Shown here: piece by piece, positions 1-7,243 of the stretch | Layout: every line of letters starts with the position of its first letter | Numbering within the stretch: the stretch's first letter is position 1 | Source of the DNA: Candidatus Stahliibacteriota bacterium CG08_land_8_20_14_0_20_40_26 | GTDB taxonomy: Bacteria > Hydrothermota > UBA3073 | DNA: 12,221 bases | Assembly: GCA_002774315.1 (NCBI GenBank) | Contig: PEYP01000040.1 | Coordinates: 1 to 12,221 of the forward strand | Direction: 5' to 3' | Notes under the pieces: model-generated | What the model was told of the DNA's origin: nothing | Database searches by the model: none | The model's input: the letters and a program-made list of their open reading frames with translations, nothing else | Translations under genes and position numbers: made by a program

Positions 1-267
1 AGGGACACAAGGGTAAAGGATGGAGTGATGTGGTGAGCCCTATTTTTAATTTTTAATGTTTGATTTTACTAAGGGGGAGTTATGATCCAAAATTATGCGT
101 TATCGCGGCAAGCTCTGTAGGGCAAACCTTTAGGTTTGCAAAAAAGGTGCTTTATGCAAGGCTAAAGCCTTGCCCTACAACATCTACAAAAATTAACGCA
201 TATTCTAGGATAATCGTATGAATAAGTTTTTGTGTTTTTTGTGGGTTTTTGAGGAAAAGGAGGAAAT
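1..267. other. Non-coding leader upstream of receptor 1, mostly a nested palindromic repeat
   Basis: No convincing gene is visible here. Frame 1 is open from the window edge to a TGA at 34-36 and could be the tail of an upstream gene, but nothing recognisable is encoded. A Shine-Dalgarno-like AAGGGGGAG (71-79) precedes an ATG at 82 that runs only 12 codons to a TAG at 118-120, which lies inside the repeat. This may be a dead start or a leader peptide. The remainder (85-212) is the nested inverted repeat listed separately. No confident promoter was identified. Confidence 0.5.
95..201. repeat. Nested palindromic intergenic element (two hairpins inside two inverted repeats)
   Basis: Four inverted repeats are visible. 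The outermost arm is ATGCGTTA (95-102) with TAACGCAT (194-201). Inside it is TGTAGGGCAA (116-125) with TTGCCCTACA (170-179). Within that are two perfect 7-bp hairpins: GCAAACC-TTTA-GGTTTGC (122-139) and GCAAGGC-TAAA-GCCTTGC (156-173). The two inner hairpins and the 116/170 pairing overlap, so single-stranded RNA or DNA could switch between folds. The layout resembles a small non-autonomous palindromic element (MITE/REP-like). It lies between a short reading frame and the SD of receptor 1. Confidence 0.8.
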
Positions 268-2685
268 ATGGCAGGAAAAAGGGAAGTATCCGTCGGATTG
301 GTGGAGACGGCACTGCTTATCTTCGTAGGGGTGCTGATAGCTATTCTGCCAATAAAGGCAGAAGAGTTTGGTAGTATAGAGGGGAAAGTTGTTGATAAGG
401 CAACAGGAGAACCTCTTCCAGGGGCAAATGTTATTATCAAGGGAACGCTCCTTGGGGCAGCAGCAGGAATAGAGGGAAAATATTCTATATCTAATGTTCT
501 TGTTGGCTCCTACCGAATTGTAGCAACGATGATGGGCTATAGAGCTGTAACCAAAGAGGTAAAAATCTCTCCTAAAGAGATAGTTCATCTCAATTTTGAG
601 TTGCAGGAGAGTGCAATTGAGATGGGTGGTATAGTGGTAACTGGCACAAGGACCCCCAGATATGTGAAGGATGTCCCAGTGCGTACCGAGGTCATTACAG
701 CCCGAAGACTTAAAGAGAGGGGCGCCCCAAATCTATATGAGGCTCTGGAAGGGGTGCCCGGGATAAGGGTGGAGCAGCAGTGTTCCTACTGTAATTTCAG
801 CATTGTAAGAATGCAGGGGTTAGAGTCTGGTCATGTTCAGGTATTGATTGATGGTCAACCCATCTATTCTGGTCTGGTAGGGGTGTATGGATTGCAGCAG
901 ATCCCCGCAGGAAACATAGACAGGATAGAGATTGTCAAGGGCGCTGGTTCTGCTCTTTATGGCAGTTCTGCCATTTCAGGAGTCATTAACATTCTTACCA
1001 GAAAACCAGCTGCCGAGCAAACCTTGGAAGCATCAATAAACCTCGGAAGTTACGGCACTAATGAATATATCATATCTGCCTCCAGGAAGTTGGGAAATTT
1101 AGATGCAATGTTGACTGCACAGAAGAATACGGGCGATGCAATTGATGAAAACGAGGATGGTAATACCGACAGGGTCAAGACCGACAACATAAGTATAGGA
1201 ACCAGGATAAATGCATACAATGTGTTGGGAGATGACCAGATTACCTTCAACGGCAGGACATTGAATGAGAGCAGACAGGGCGGAGAATTGGAGACCTGGG
1301 AAAATCCTTTTGCAGCAGGTGCCGAACATATCAAAACGACCAGGTATGAGGCTGGAATTGGCTACAAGATGGGGTTTAGGTATGGCGGCGAGATTTGCCT
1401 GAACCTTAACTACTGTCTCCACAAGCGCAATGCCACCAATGATGCCTTCCTCGGTGATTACATGGCTACCCATAATGATACTGTGCCTGCAGTTAATGAA
1501 ATGGAGCCATACCTCGCCGATGAGAACCTCTATGTGGTAGATGCAAACTATGCCCATCCCATTGGAAGACATTACCTGTTGGGAGGTATTCAGTATTCCT
1601 ATAATGACTTAGATGAGACGGGCAGGTATGTAATTGTGGATGAAGCTGATACTAATTATGGTGAAACCTATACATCCGATAGCAAAAAGCATGCCTACGA
1701 TGCAGGAATCTATCTTCAGGATGAATTTTCTATAATAGGTGGTAGTCTGGAATTAGTGATGGGGGCAAGGTATGACATCCACCGCTCAAAGGATAAGTTT
1801 GGTGGTTCTGGCAAGGTTGCTCCCAGAGATATGCCCTCACTTGAGTATAATGAAAAGGCCTTTAATCCCAGATTAGCACTTATGTGTAGACTATCTCCTG
1901 AATTTACCTTACGGGGCAGTGTAGGAACTGGCTTCAGGGTTCCTTATGGCTTTAGTGAGGATTTACATCTTTGTAGTGGCTCACCGAGAGTCAATAAGCC
2001 TGCAGGTCTAAAACCTGAAAAATCTGTAAGCTTTAACCTTGGAGCAGATTACTCAGCCGAGAGGTTTACGGTGAATGTCAATCTCTTCCGTACTAACCTG
2101 CAAGACAAGATTGGGTTTACAGACGCCAGCGAATCCTCCGCAAGATTGGGTTACACTTATGAATGGGCTAACATAGGTAAGGCGTATACACAGGGGATAG
2201 AACTCGGTTCCAGAGTGCTCCTTGGTCGTGACCTTGATCTTGACCTCAATCTGGCTTTTACTGATGCCCAATATGAGAATGAACGAGAAGATTGGGTAGA
2301 TCATCCCGTGCATGGAAACAAATATGCAGAGGATAGCAAACATATCCCCCGTGTTCCTGAGATTACCGGAGGCATCAATTTCGGGTATAGCCCTGGTGAC
2401 TGGAACTTTGTATTTGGTGGTGACTACACCGGGAGTATGTATATTGACTACTGCAAGGATGAGGAGGTAACAGACCCCGAGAGTTATATCAAACATACTG
2501 ATCCTTTTTTCTTATTAAATAGTAGGTTGTCTAAGACTTTTCCATCGCATGGGATCGCTATCTTTGTAGGGGCAAAGAACCAGTTTGGTTACATCCAGCC
2601 CGAGAAGCACCCTGACGATGCTGCCTTTATGTATGCGCCCTATACAGGTCGCATTGTCTATGGTGGAATAGAAATGAGGATTTAA
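268..2685 (+). CDS. TonB-dependent outer-membrane receptor with carboxypeptidase-regulatory-like N-terminal domain
   Basis: This 805-residue protein is predicted to import a scarce ligand through the outer membrane using TonB energy. A signal peptide occupies about residues 1-31, with a hydrophobic core at 14-28. A CarboxypepD_reg-like beta-sandwich spans about 36-113 (GSIEGKVVDKATGEPLPGA...). A TonB-box-like segment, MGGIVVTGTRT, lies at 119-129. The plug covers about 133-245, with the typical QVLIDGQPIYSGL, IDRIEIVKGAGSALYGSSAISGVINIL region, and the rest is beta-barrel, ending in an amphipathic strand (IVYGGIEMRI). The plug holds a Cys pair (C172, C175) as in BtuB/HmuR-like relatives. The start ATG follows AAGGAGG (257-263) by four bases. 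The N-terminal module is strikingly similar to that of receptor 2 downstream. The ligand is unknown; haem, corrinoid and metal chelates are the plausible candidates given the HmuY-like, NikM-like and FmdE-like neighbours. Confidence 0.93.
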   Translation: MAGKREVSVGLVETALLIFVGVLIAILPIKAEEFGSIEGKVVDKATGEPLPGANVIIKGTLLGAAAGIEGKYSISNVLVGSYRIVATMMGYRAVTKEVKISPKEIVHLNFELQESAIEMGGIVVTGTRTPRYVKDVPVRTEVITARRLKERGAPNLYEALEGVPGIRVEQQCSYCNFSIVRMQGLESGHVQVLIDGQPIYSGLVGVYGLQQIPAGNIDRIEIVKGAGSALYGSSAISGVINILTRKPAAEQTLEASINLGSYGTNEYIISASRKLGNLDAMLTAQKNTGDAIDENEDGNTDRVKTDNISIGTRINAYNVLGDDQITFNGRTLNESRQGGELETWENPFAAGAEHIKTTRYEAGIGYKMGFRYGGEICLNLNYCLHKRNATNDAFLGDYMATHNDTVPAVNEMEPYLADENLYVVDANYAHPIGRHYLLGGIQYSYNDLDETGRYVIVDEADTNYGETYTSDSKKHAYDAGIYLQDEFSIIGGSLELVMGARYDIHRSKDKFGGSGKVAPRDMPSLEYNEKAFNPRLALMCRLSPEFTLRGSVGTGFRVPYGFSEDLHLCSGSPRVNKPAGLKPEKSVSFNLGADYSAERFTVNVNLFRTNLQDKIGFTDASESSARLGYTYEWANIGKAYTQGIELGSRVLLGRDLDLDLNLAFTDAQYENEREDWVDHPVHGNKYAEDSKHIPRVPEITGGINFGYSPGDWNFVFGGDYTGSMYIDYCKDEEVTDPESYIKHTDPFFLLNSRLSKTFPSHGIAIFVGAKNQFGYIQPEKHPDDAAFMYAPYTGRIVYGGIEMRI

Positions 2686-3008
2686 GGAGATAAAATAAAT
2701 AGACTACTCAAAAGACTCTCTTGCTTTATGATTTAGGATTTCAAATGTAGGCACGATTTCAAATCGTGCGGGCACAAATTGAATTTGTGCCTATCTACCT
2801 GTCGGTAGACAGGCAAATGCTATAAGTGGACAGTTTCATATACGAACATACAAGGAGCAAGAATTCAAAGGGATTTACCCATATATTCTACCCACTAAAT
2901 TGGAGAAGAACCCAAAAGATGAAAAAGATAAGAGACTCGCAATTTATGGAAGAAAATTAGGGAAAAGAAATTGTTGTCTTCGTAAATCTCAAGGATAAGG
3001 GGGAAGAA
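2686..3008. other. 323-bp intergenic region with palindromic repeat and an unexplained open stretch
   Basis: The region holds the double-hairpin repeat (2747-2793), then CCTGTC-GGTA-GACAGG (2798-2813, a 6-bp stem with 4-nt loop). Downstream, one frame is open from about 2825 to a TAA at 2996-2998 (57 codons, no ATG; Lys-rich, including KGIYPYILPTKLEKNP). This could be a decayed gene or chance, and I do not recognise it. An SD-like purine run (2991-3006) serves the HmuY-like gene. No promoter of good quality was found. Confidence 0.5.
2747..2793. repeat. Double-hairpin palindromic repeat beginning TGTAGG
   Basis: Two adjacent perfect hairpins are present: GCACGATTT-C-AAATCGTGC (2751-2769) and GGCACAAATT-G-AATTTGTGCC (2771-2791). 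Both are enclosed by TAGGCAC (2748-2754) and GTGCCTA (2787-2793). The architecture (outer inverted repeat with two hairpins inside) and the opening TGTAGG match the element at 116-179, although the stem sequences differ. Confidence 0.8.
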
Positions 3009-3596
3009 ATGCTTGTGAGAAAAATCATAATTGTGGTGCTTATATCATTTGGACTTTTCTGGGGCTGTAAAGAGGAGAGCCCAACCGATGATAACGGAAA
3101 CACCTCTATGGTTGAATATATGATAGATGCCTCAAGTTCCGAAGACTGGGCGTATTTCAGTTTTTCGGAGGGTGATTCTGTTTCAGTATCCGACCTTGAA
3201 AGTTCACTGGTTTGGGATTTAGGATTTCAACGATTCAGGATTAGGACGAACAGTGGCACAAGTGGTCCCGGAAGCGGTGGAGCTATAAATATGGGAAAGA
3301 TAGACTTTAGTTCTCTCAGTGAGGCTCCGGAGAGTGGCTATGTAGTGGATACTATATTGACTTATGCAGATATGGGTGGAACACATGAATACAGTGGTAA
3401 TCCTGATATGAAAGATTGGTACAATATGAGTGGAATGCCACCTACCTTTACTGCGCTGGATACAGTCTATGTGGTCAAAACAGCCGATGGAAAATATGCG
3501 AAGGTAAAGATTCTTAACTACTACGATGCACAACATAACAGTGGATTTATTACCTTCAAGTATGTGTATCAGCCTAATGGCAGCCGAAATTTTTAA
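3009..3596 (+). CDS. HmuY-like secreted lipoprotein
   Basis: This 195-residue protein has a lipoprotein signal peptide (LVRKIIIVVLISFGLFWGC) with the lipobox cysteine at C20, so it should be lipid-anchored. The mature part matches the HmuY pattern. Family-like features are a WDLGFQRFRIRTNSGTSGPGSGGA stretch at 69-92, an ALDTVYVVKTADGKYAKVKIL stretch at about 149-169, and a YYD...SGFITFKYVYQ ending. HmuY proteins bind haem or related tetrapyrroles outside the cell and pass them to a HmuR-type TonB receptor. H126 and H176 are possible ligands but cannot be assigned by eye. It lies between two TonB receptors, which supports an outer-membrane capture role. The start ATG follows an AAGGATAAGGGGGAAG purine run. 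Short distance and hairpin link it to receptor 2. Confidence 0.85.
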   Translation: MLVRKIIIVVLISFGLFWGCKEESPTDDNGNTSMVEYMIDASSSEDWAYFSFSEGDSVSVSDLESSLVWDLGFQRFRIRTNSGTSGPGSGGAINMGKIDFSSLSEAPESGYVVDTILTYADMGGTHEYSGNPDMKDWYNMSGMPPTFTALDTVYVVKTADGKYAKVKILNYYDAQHNSGFITFKYVYQPNGSRNF

Positions 3597-3600
3597 CAAT

Positions 3601-3636
3601 TTAAGGGGACTGGGTTTTGGCTCCCGGTCCCCTTGA
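3601..3636 (+). promoter_or_regulatory. Strong RNA hairpin between HmuY-like gene and receptor 2 SD
   Basis: AAGGGGACTGGG (3603-3614) pairs with CCCGGTCCCCTT (3623-3634), with one T-G wobble, around an 8-nt loop. Flanking TT/GAA bases can extend the stem. No U-tract follows, so it is not a canonical intrinsic terminator. It begins 5 bases after the HmuY-like stop codon and ends 6 bases before the AGGAGG of receptor 2. It may set differential expression or mRNA stability within the operon. Confidence 0.6.
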
Positions 3637-3652
3637 AGGAACAGGAGGGACA

Positions 3653-5692
3653 GTGAAGGATATAGGCTTCCTGCTGTTGGCAGTAATCAGTCTATCATTA
3701 CCCTCAGAGTTGATGTCAGCAGAGTTTGGAAGAATCGAGGGAAGAGTTACAGATGAAGAGACTGAAAAACCACTTCCACTTGTTAACATTCTCGTTAAAG
3801 GAACTTCCTTGGGATCTGAGACTGATAAGGAAGGTCGATACTTTATAAGAGATGTTTCTTGTGGGGATTATGAGATTATAGCAACAATGATGGGTTATAG
3901 AGCGGTTACTAAAGAGGTAAGCGTCAGGGCTGGTGAGATTTCAGCCATAGATTTCAATCTGCAGGAATCCCCCATTGAAATGGGCGGCATAGTGGTAACT
4001 GCTACAAGGACCAATAAATATCTTGCTGATGTTCCAATTCGTGTTGATGTAATCCCTGCCAAGGAGATTGAAAGAGCCAACAATCAGACGGCAGCTGATG
4101 CTGTGGCATGGCTCACAGCAGTGAGTGTAGAGGGCTCTGGATATTCACGAGGCGTGGTGAGGCTTCAAGGGTTACCTGCTAAATACACACTGGTTATGAT
4201 TGATGGGCAGAGAGTCAGAGGTGGGCATGCTGACGACATAGACTTAAGCCAGATACCAGCAGATATGATTGAGAGGATAGAAATATTGAAGGGCCCCTGT
4301 TCTGCACTTTATGGTAGCGATGCATTGGGAGGGGTTATCAATGTTATTACGAAATCAGCACCCCCAAAATTAAGTAGCACTGGCTCTATCTCTTATGGAA
4401 CATACAATACACAAATCTATCGGTTAAGCCATGGTCTCAAAGCTAACAATATTGGTTATATTGCTACTGGTACCAGAAGCAAGACTGATGGCTTAGAAGA
4501 ATGGAGTAGGTATACAGCTAATAACGTTTTTACTAAAGTTAACTATGGGAAGGATAATAAGATTATTGGCTCTATTAATTATTATTGGGAAGACAGGATT
4601 CTTCTGGATATGAAAGAAAAGAAACTTAACTCTAACATCAAGGGAAATTGGAGGCTGGATAGGTTTTCTACTATGAAGATAGGAGGCTACTGGTCTCAAT
4701 ATAACCGTTCATTGGCGAGTCATGGTGATACTTCAACTTCTGAAGAGATTGGTTTCAGGACTGAGTTTCAATATGATAGGCAAGTCTTTGCTAATAATCT
4801 ATTGACGATTGGGGGAGATTATTCTTATAATAAAAGCACAAGCGACATAGTTGATGGCAGTGAGAACATTAAGAGTTTGTTTATCCAAGACCAGATAGAA
4901 TGGCTCGACATGTTTTTGGTCATACATGGATTGCGTATGGACGCTCACACTGATTGGGGTGTTCAATATAACCCAAAGTTAAACCTTATGTATAAACCCC
5001 TTGATAGACTGGGAATTAGGGCATCAATTGGCAGAGGATTTAAGGCACCAACCTTATCTCAACTACATATGTTTTGGTATCATAGGTTTGGAGGTGGTTT
5101 CTGGATTAAGGGAAATTCAAATCTAAGTCCAGAGAAGTCCATTGGATATCAGGTTGGTGTTGAAGTTGGGCCATTTGTTCCAGGCTGGTGCAATCTTTCT
5201 CTTTTCTGGAATGATGTTAGGGATATGATTACAATTGAGGAAATAGGGACTTATGGAGGTAAGCCACTTCTCTCATATATAAATGCAGAAAGAGTGAATA
5301 CCAAAGGTGCAGAATTTGAGTTGAGAACAAACTTCTTGGAATATTTTACAACTTCGCTTGGTTACACCTATACTATTGCAAGGGATATGGATACTGAAAA
5401 AGAGCTTACTTATACTCCAAGGCATAAGTTGATTGGAGGGTTAAGTTTCCACAGTGAGCAGATTGGCTTGACTTTGGATTTGAGAGGAGAATATACAGGC
5501 AGGAGGTACATTGACAGTGATAACACGAATATACTTGATGGATACTATCTACTGCATTCCAAGCTTAATGCGACTGTTTTCAAGCATCTGAAATTGTCCT
5601 TTGCTGTCAACAATATACTCGACTTTCAGTATGAAGAAATGAGTGAAATGCCCGGAAGGACATTTCTGGGAAGTGTAGGAATAAGTTTTTAG
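3653..5692 (+). CDS. Second TonB-dependent outer-membrane receptor with carboxypeptidase-regulatory-like domain
   Basis: This 679-residue receptor is paralogous to the one at 268-2685 but about 125 residues shorter, mainly in the barrel loops. I place the start at GTG 3653, four bases after AGGAGG (3643-3648). This gives a normal signal peptide (MKDIGFLLLAVISLSLPSELMSA). A longer TTG-initiated reading from 3617 would begin inside the hairpin loop and is rejected. The CarboxypepD_reg-like domain spans about 27-103, the TonB-box-like MGGIVVTATRT 110-120, and the plug about 124-235 (VMIDGQRVRGG, IERIEILKGPCSALYGSDALGGVINVIT). The barrel ends FLGSVGISF with the C-terminal Phe favoured by BAM. It follows the HmuY-like gene, so it is the more natural HmuR-type partner. 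The DUF4198 gene starts 12 bases downstream, indicating co-transcription. Confidence 0.92.
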   Translation: MKDIGFLLLAVISLSLPSELMSAEFGRIEGRVTDEETEKPLPLVNILVKGTSLGSETDKEGRYFIRDVSCGDYEIIATMMGYRAVTKEVSVRAGEISAIDFNLQESPIEMGGIVVTATRTNKYLADVPIRVDVIPAKEIERANNQTAADAVAWLTAVSVEGSGYSRGVVRLQGLPAKYTLVMIDGQRVRGGHADDIDLSQIPADMIERIEILKGPCSALYGSDALGGVINVITKSAPPKLSSTGSISYGTYNTQIYRLSHGLKANNIGYIATGTRSKTDGLEEWSRYTANNVFTKVNYGKDNKIIGSINYYWEDRILLDMKEKKLNSNIKGNWRLDRFSTMKIGGYWSQYNRSLASHGDTSTSEEIGFRTEFQYDRQVFANNLLTIGGDYSYNKSTSDIVDGSENIKSLFIQDQIEWLDMFLVIHGLRMDAHTDWGVQYNPKLNLMYKPLDRLGIRASIGRGFKAPTLSQLHMFWYHRFGGGFWIKGNSNLSPEKSIGYQVGVEVGPFVPGWCNLSLFWNDVRDMITIEEIGTYGGKPLLSYINAERVNTKGAEFELRTNFLEYFTTSLGYTYTIARDMDTEKELTYTPRHKLIGGLSFHSEQIGLTLDLRGEYTGRRYIDSDNTNILDGYYLLHSKLNATVFKHLKLSFAVNNILDFQYEEMSEMPGRTFLGSVGISF

Positions 5693-5704
5693 AAAGGGGG
5701 TAAA

Positions 5705-6538
5705 ATGAAAGATATAACAAGAGGAAGAAGGGCACTGGGCTTTATGTTTTTACCTGTAATTCTGGCAACTTTGATGATTTTGCCGTCAAGGAGCATTGGT
5801 CACACAATGTGGCTGAATGTGACAGATTTTTATCCTGAAATCCATCCAAAATATAGTGCAAGCACTAAAATATACCTTGGCTGGGGACATCGCTATCCAG
5901 CAGATGACTTCTTATCTCAGGAGCAATTAGATGAGTTCTATTTTGTCTGTCCCAGATGTGGCAAGCACCACAAGTTAAGCCCTAATCCAAGTGGCTTTTT
6001 AGCTACCGAGGTAAATTTTAAAGAACCAGGTGCGTATATAGTCACTGCTGCGCTAAAACCAGGATTTTATACTATGTATATTGAAAAGGGAGAGATGCAC
6101 CACAAAATGGGACCAAAGAAAGGAGTTAAGGGTAAGGTTATTTTGAGTCTCTACTATGAACAATATGCCAAGACATTGATAAATGTGGGGGCTGAGGACA
6201 CAAGCGCTTACAACAAACCTGTTGGGCACAAAATTGAAATAGTACCGTTGAAAAATCCAATGATATTGAGTGAAGGTGATTTTTTGCCTATACAGGTATT
6301 GTTTGAAGGCAAGCCAGCGAGTTTTTGTAAGATATATGCTACATACATGGGTTTTTCAACTGGTGAGGATTTTGCTTATGCCACTTCTACAGATAGTAAA
6401 GGAATTGCAATGATAAGGATTTTACATTATGGACCCTGGCTTATAAAGGCGGATATGAAATTACTTGCTACAAAAGATTTGGAGGACAAATGTGACGAAC
6501 TTCATTATACCGCAACCTTAACCTTTGAGGTGCCGTAA
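5705..6538 (+). CDS. Secreted DUF4198 (NikM-like) protein, probable periplasmic metal-handling
   Basis: This 277-residue protein has an N-terminal signal (basic MKDITRGRR, hydrophobic 11-28). After the predicted cleavage it starts near H33-T-M-W-L-N-V-T-D-F-Y-P, the arrangement seen in DUF4198/NikM-like proteins, where an exposed N-terminal His helps bind Ni or Co. Further features are GWGHRYPADD (59-68), a CPRC-GKHH motif (82-89) that could bind metal, H132-H133, a GHKIEIVPLKNP segment (174-185) and a C-terminal beta domain with YGPW (242-245). DUF4198 proteins act in the envelope beside nickel/cobalt transporters or TonB receptors. The start follows AAAGGGGG (about 5693-5700) by 4 bases. 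A metal-binding role is inferred from family and context. The exact metal is unknown. Confidence 0.8.
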   Translation: MKDITRGRRALGFMFLPVILATLMILPSRSIGHTMWLNVTDFYPEIHPKYSASTKIYLGWGHRYPADDFLSQEQLDEFYFVCPRCGKHHKLSPNPSGFLATEVNFKEPGAYIVTAALKPGFYTMYIEKGEMHHKMGPKKGVKGKVILSLYYEQYAKTLINVGAEDTSAYNKPVGHKIEIVPLKNPMILSEGDFLPIQVLFEGKPASFCKIYATYMGFSTGEDFAYATSTDSKGIAMIRILHYGPWLIKADMKLLATKDLEDKCDELHYTATLTFEVP

Positions 6539-6573
6539 AAGTGATGAATACTGATAGCTATAAGGAAGATATC

Positions 6574-7233
6574 ATGAAATTCAAGAGAGATAAGATAGTG
6601 TCTACTGCTGTGGTATTGACCTTGATACTGACAATAACGATTGCATGGTGTGAAGATGTGTTAACCCCTATCTCGATTTACGATAAGGAAAATCTACTTC
6701 AGATATCTATAGAGGATGTAGGAAAGTATCACGGAGATATATGCCTCTGCCTGATAGCTGGCTTCAGAGCAACTCAGCTCGCCATATCACAACTCTGGAA
6801 AGATGAGATACCCAAAAGGGAAGATTTCAAGATAATCAGCGCCTTTCCTGGCCAGGGTTCTCAGGATGCCTTTGAATTTATCACACGAGTGAAAACAAGA
6901 GGAGACTTTAAGCTCGAATTACCAGAGGGGACAGATATAGTAAACATCTCCAAGAATAATTGGGTTTTTATAATTACCCGAAAGTCCACCGGTTTACCCC
7001 GTAAGACCTCTGGTCTCTTACGGGGTGAACAGATCAAGATCTGGCTAAAAGAGGAGGTATTTCCAGAGGGATTGAAGCAGTATTTTGATTTAAGAAAGAA
7101 GGTGAAGTTTGAGAAAACCGCAACACCCGAAGAGAAAGAGGCGTTTAAATCGGCTGTGAAAAAGCTTAAACAGAGGTTTGTGAGTTGGCCGGCAGATAGG
7201 CTTTTTGATTTTAAGAAAGAGCGACGGAGGTAA
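6574..7233 (+). CDS. Secreted FmdE-domain protein (formylmethanofuran dehydrogenase subunit E-like)
   Basis: This 219-residue protein is predicted to be exported, with a signal peptide at about 1-27 (MKFKRDKIVSTAVVLTLILT...). I chose ATG 6574, seven bases after AAGGA (6562-6566). GTG 6541 and ATG 6544 would add 11 polar residues in front of the signal. The FmdE core begins at about 44, with the KYHGDICLCLIAGFRATQLA motif (51-70; H53 and C57 are the family's probable metal ligands). It continues through SAFPGQGSQDAFEFIT (89-104) to the Lys-rich tail VKFEKTATPEEKEAFK. FmdE-like domains are usually cytosolic, so secretion beside TonB receptors and a NikM-like protein suggests metal or pterin-type cofactor binding. 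An in-frame palindrome at 6996-7026 encodes residues 142-151, apparently an insertion. The stop overlaps the next gene's SD. Confidence 0.78.
   Translation: MKFKRDKIVSTAVVLTLILTITIAWCEDVLTPISIYDKENLLQISIEDVGKYHGDICLCLIAGFRATQLAISQLWKDEIPKREDFKIISAFPGQGSQDAFEFITRVKTRGDFKLELPEGTDIVNISKNNWVFIITRKSTGLPRKTSGLLRGEQIKIWLKEEVFPEGLKQYFDLRKKVKFEKTATPEEKEAFKSAVKKLKQRFVSWPADRLFDFKKERRR
6996..7026. repeat. Perfect palindrome inside the FmdE-like gene
   Basis: ACCCCGTAAGA (6996-7006) and TCTTACGGGGT (7016-7026) form a perfect 11-bp stem, with a minor internal GACC-TCT-GGTC pairing. It encodes about ten residues of the protein (about LPRKTSGLLR). The protein reads KSTG before it and GEQIKIWLKEE after it, as if a short palindromic element had been inserted without breaking the frame. 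Confidence 0.7.
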
Positions 7234-7243
7234 AGGAGGCATT

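Noticed and set aside
2825..2998. Open frame of 57 codons between receptor 1 and the HmuY-like gene
   Set aside because: No start codon and no recognised family; noted only as a possible gene remnant in the intergenic entry.
3617..3652. TTG-initiated 12-residue N-terminal extension of receptor 2
   Set aside because: It starts inside a hairpin loop, has no SD, and places polar residues before a complete signal peptide that begins at GTG 3653 behind AGGAGG.
6541..6573. GTG/ATG start of the FmdE-like gene 11 codons upstream
   Set aside because: ATG 6574 has a better-spaced AAGGA and gives a compact signal peptide. The upstream start remains possible but is less likely.
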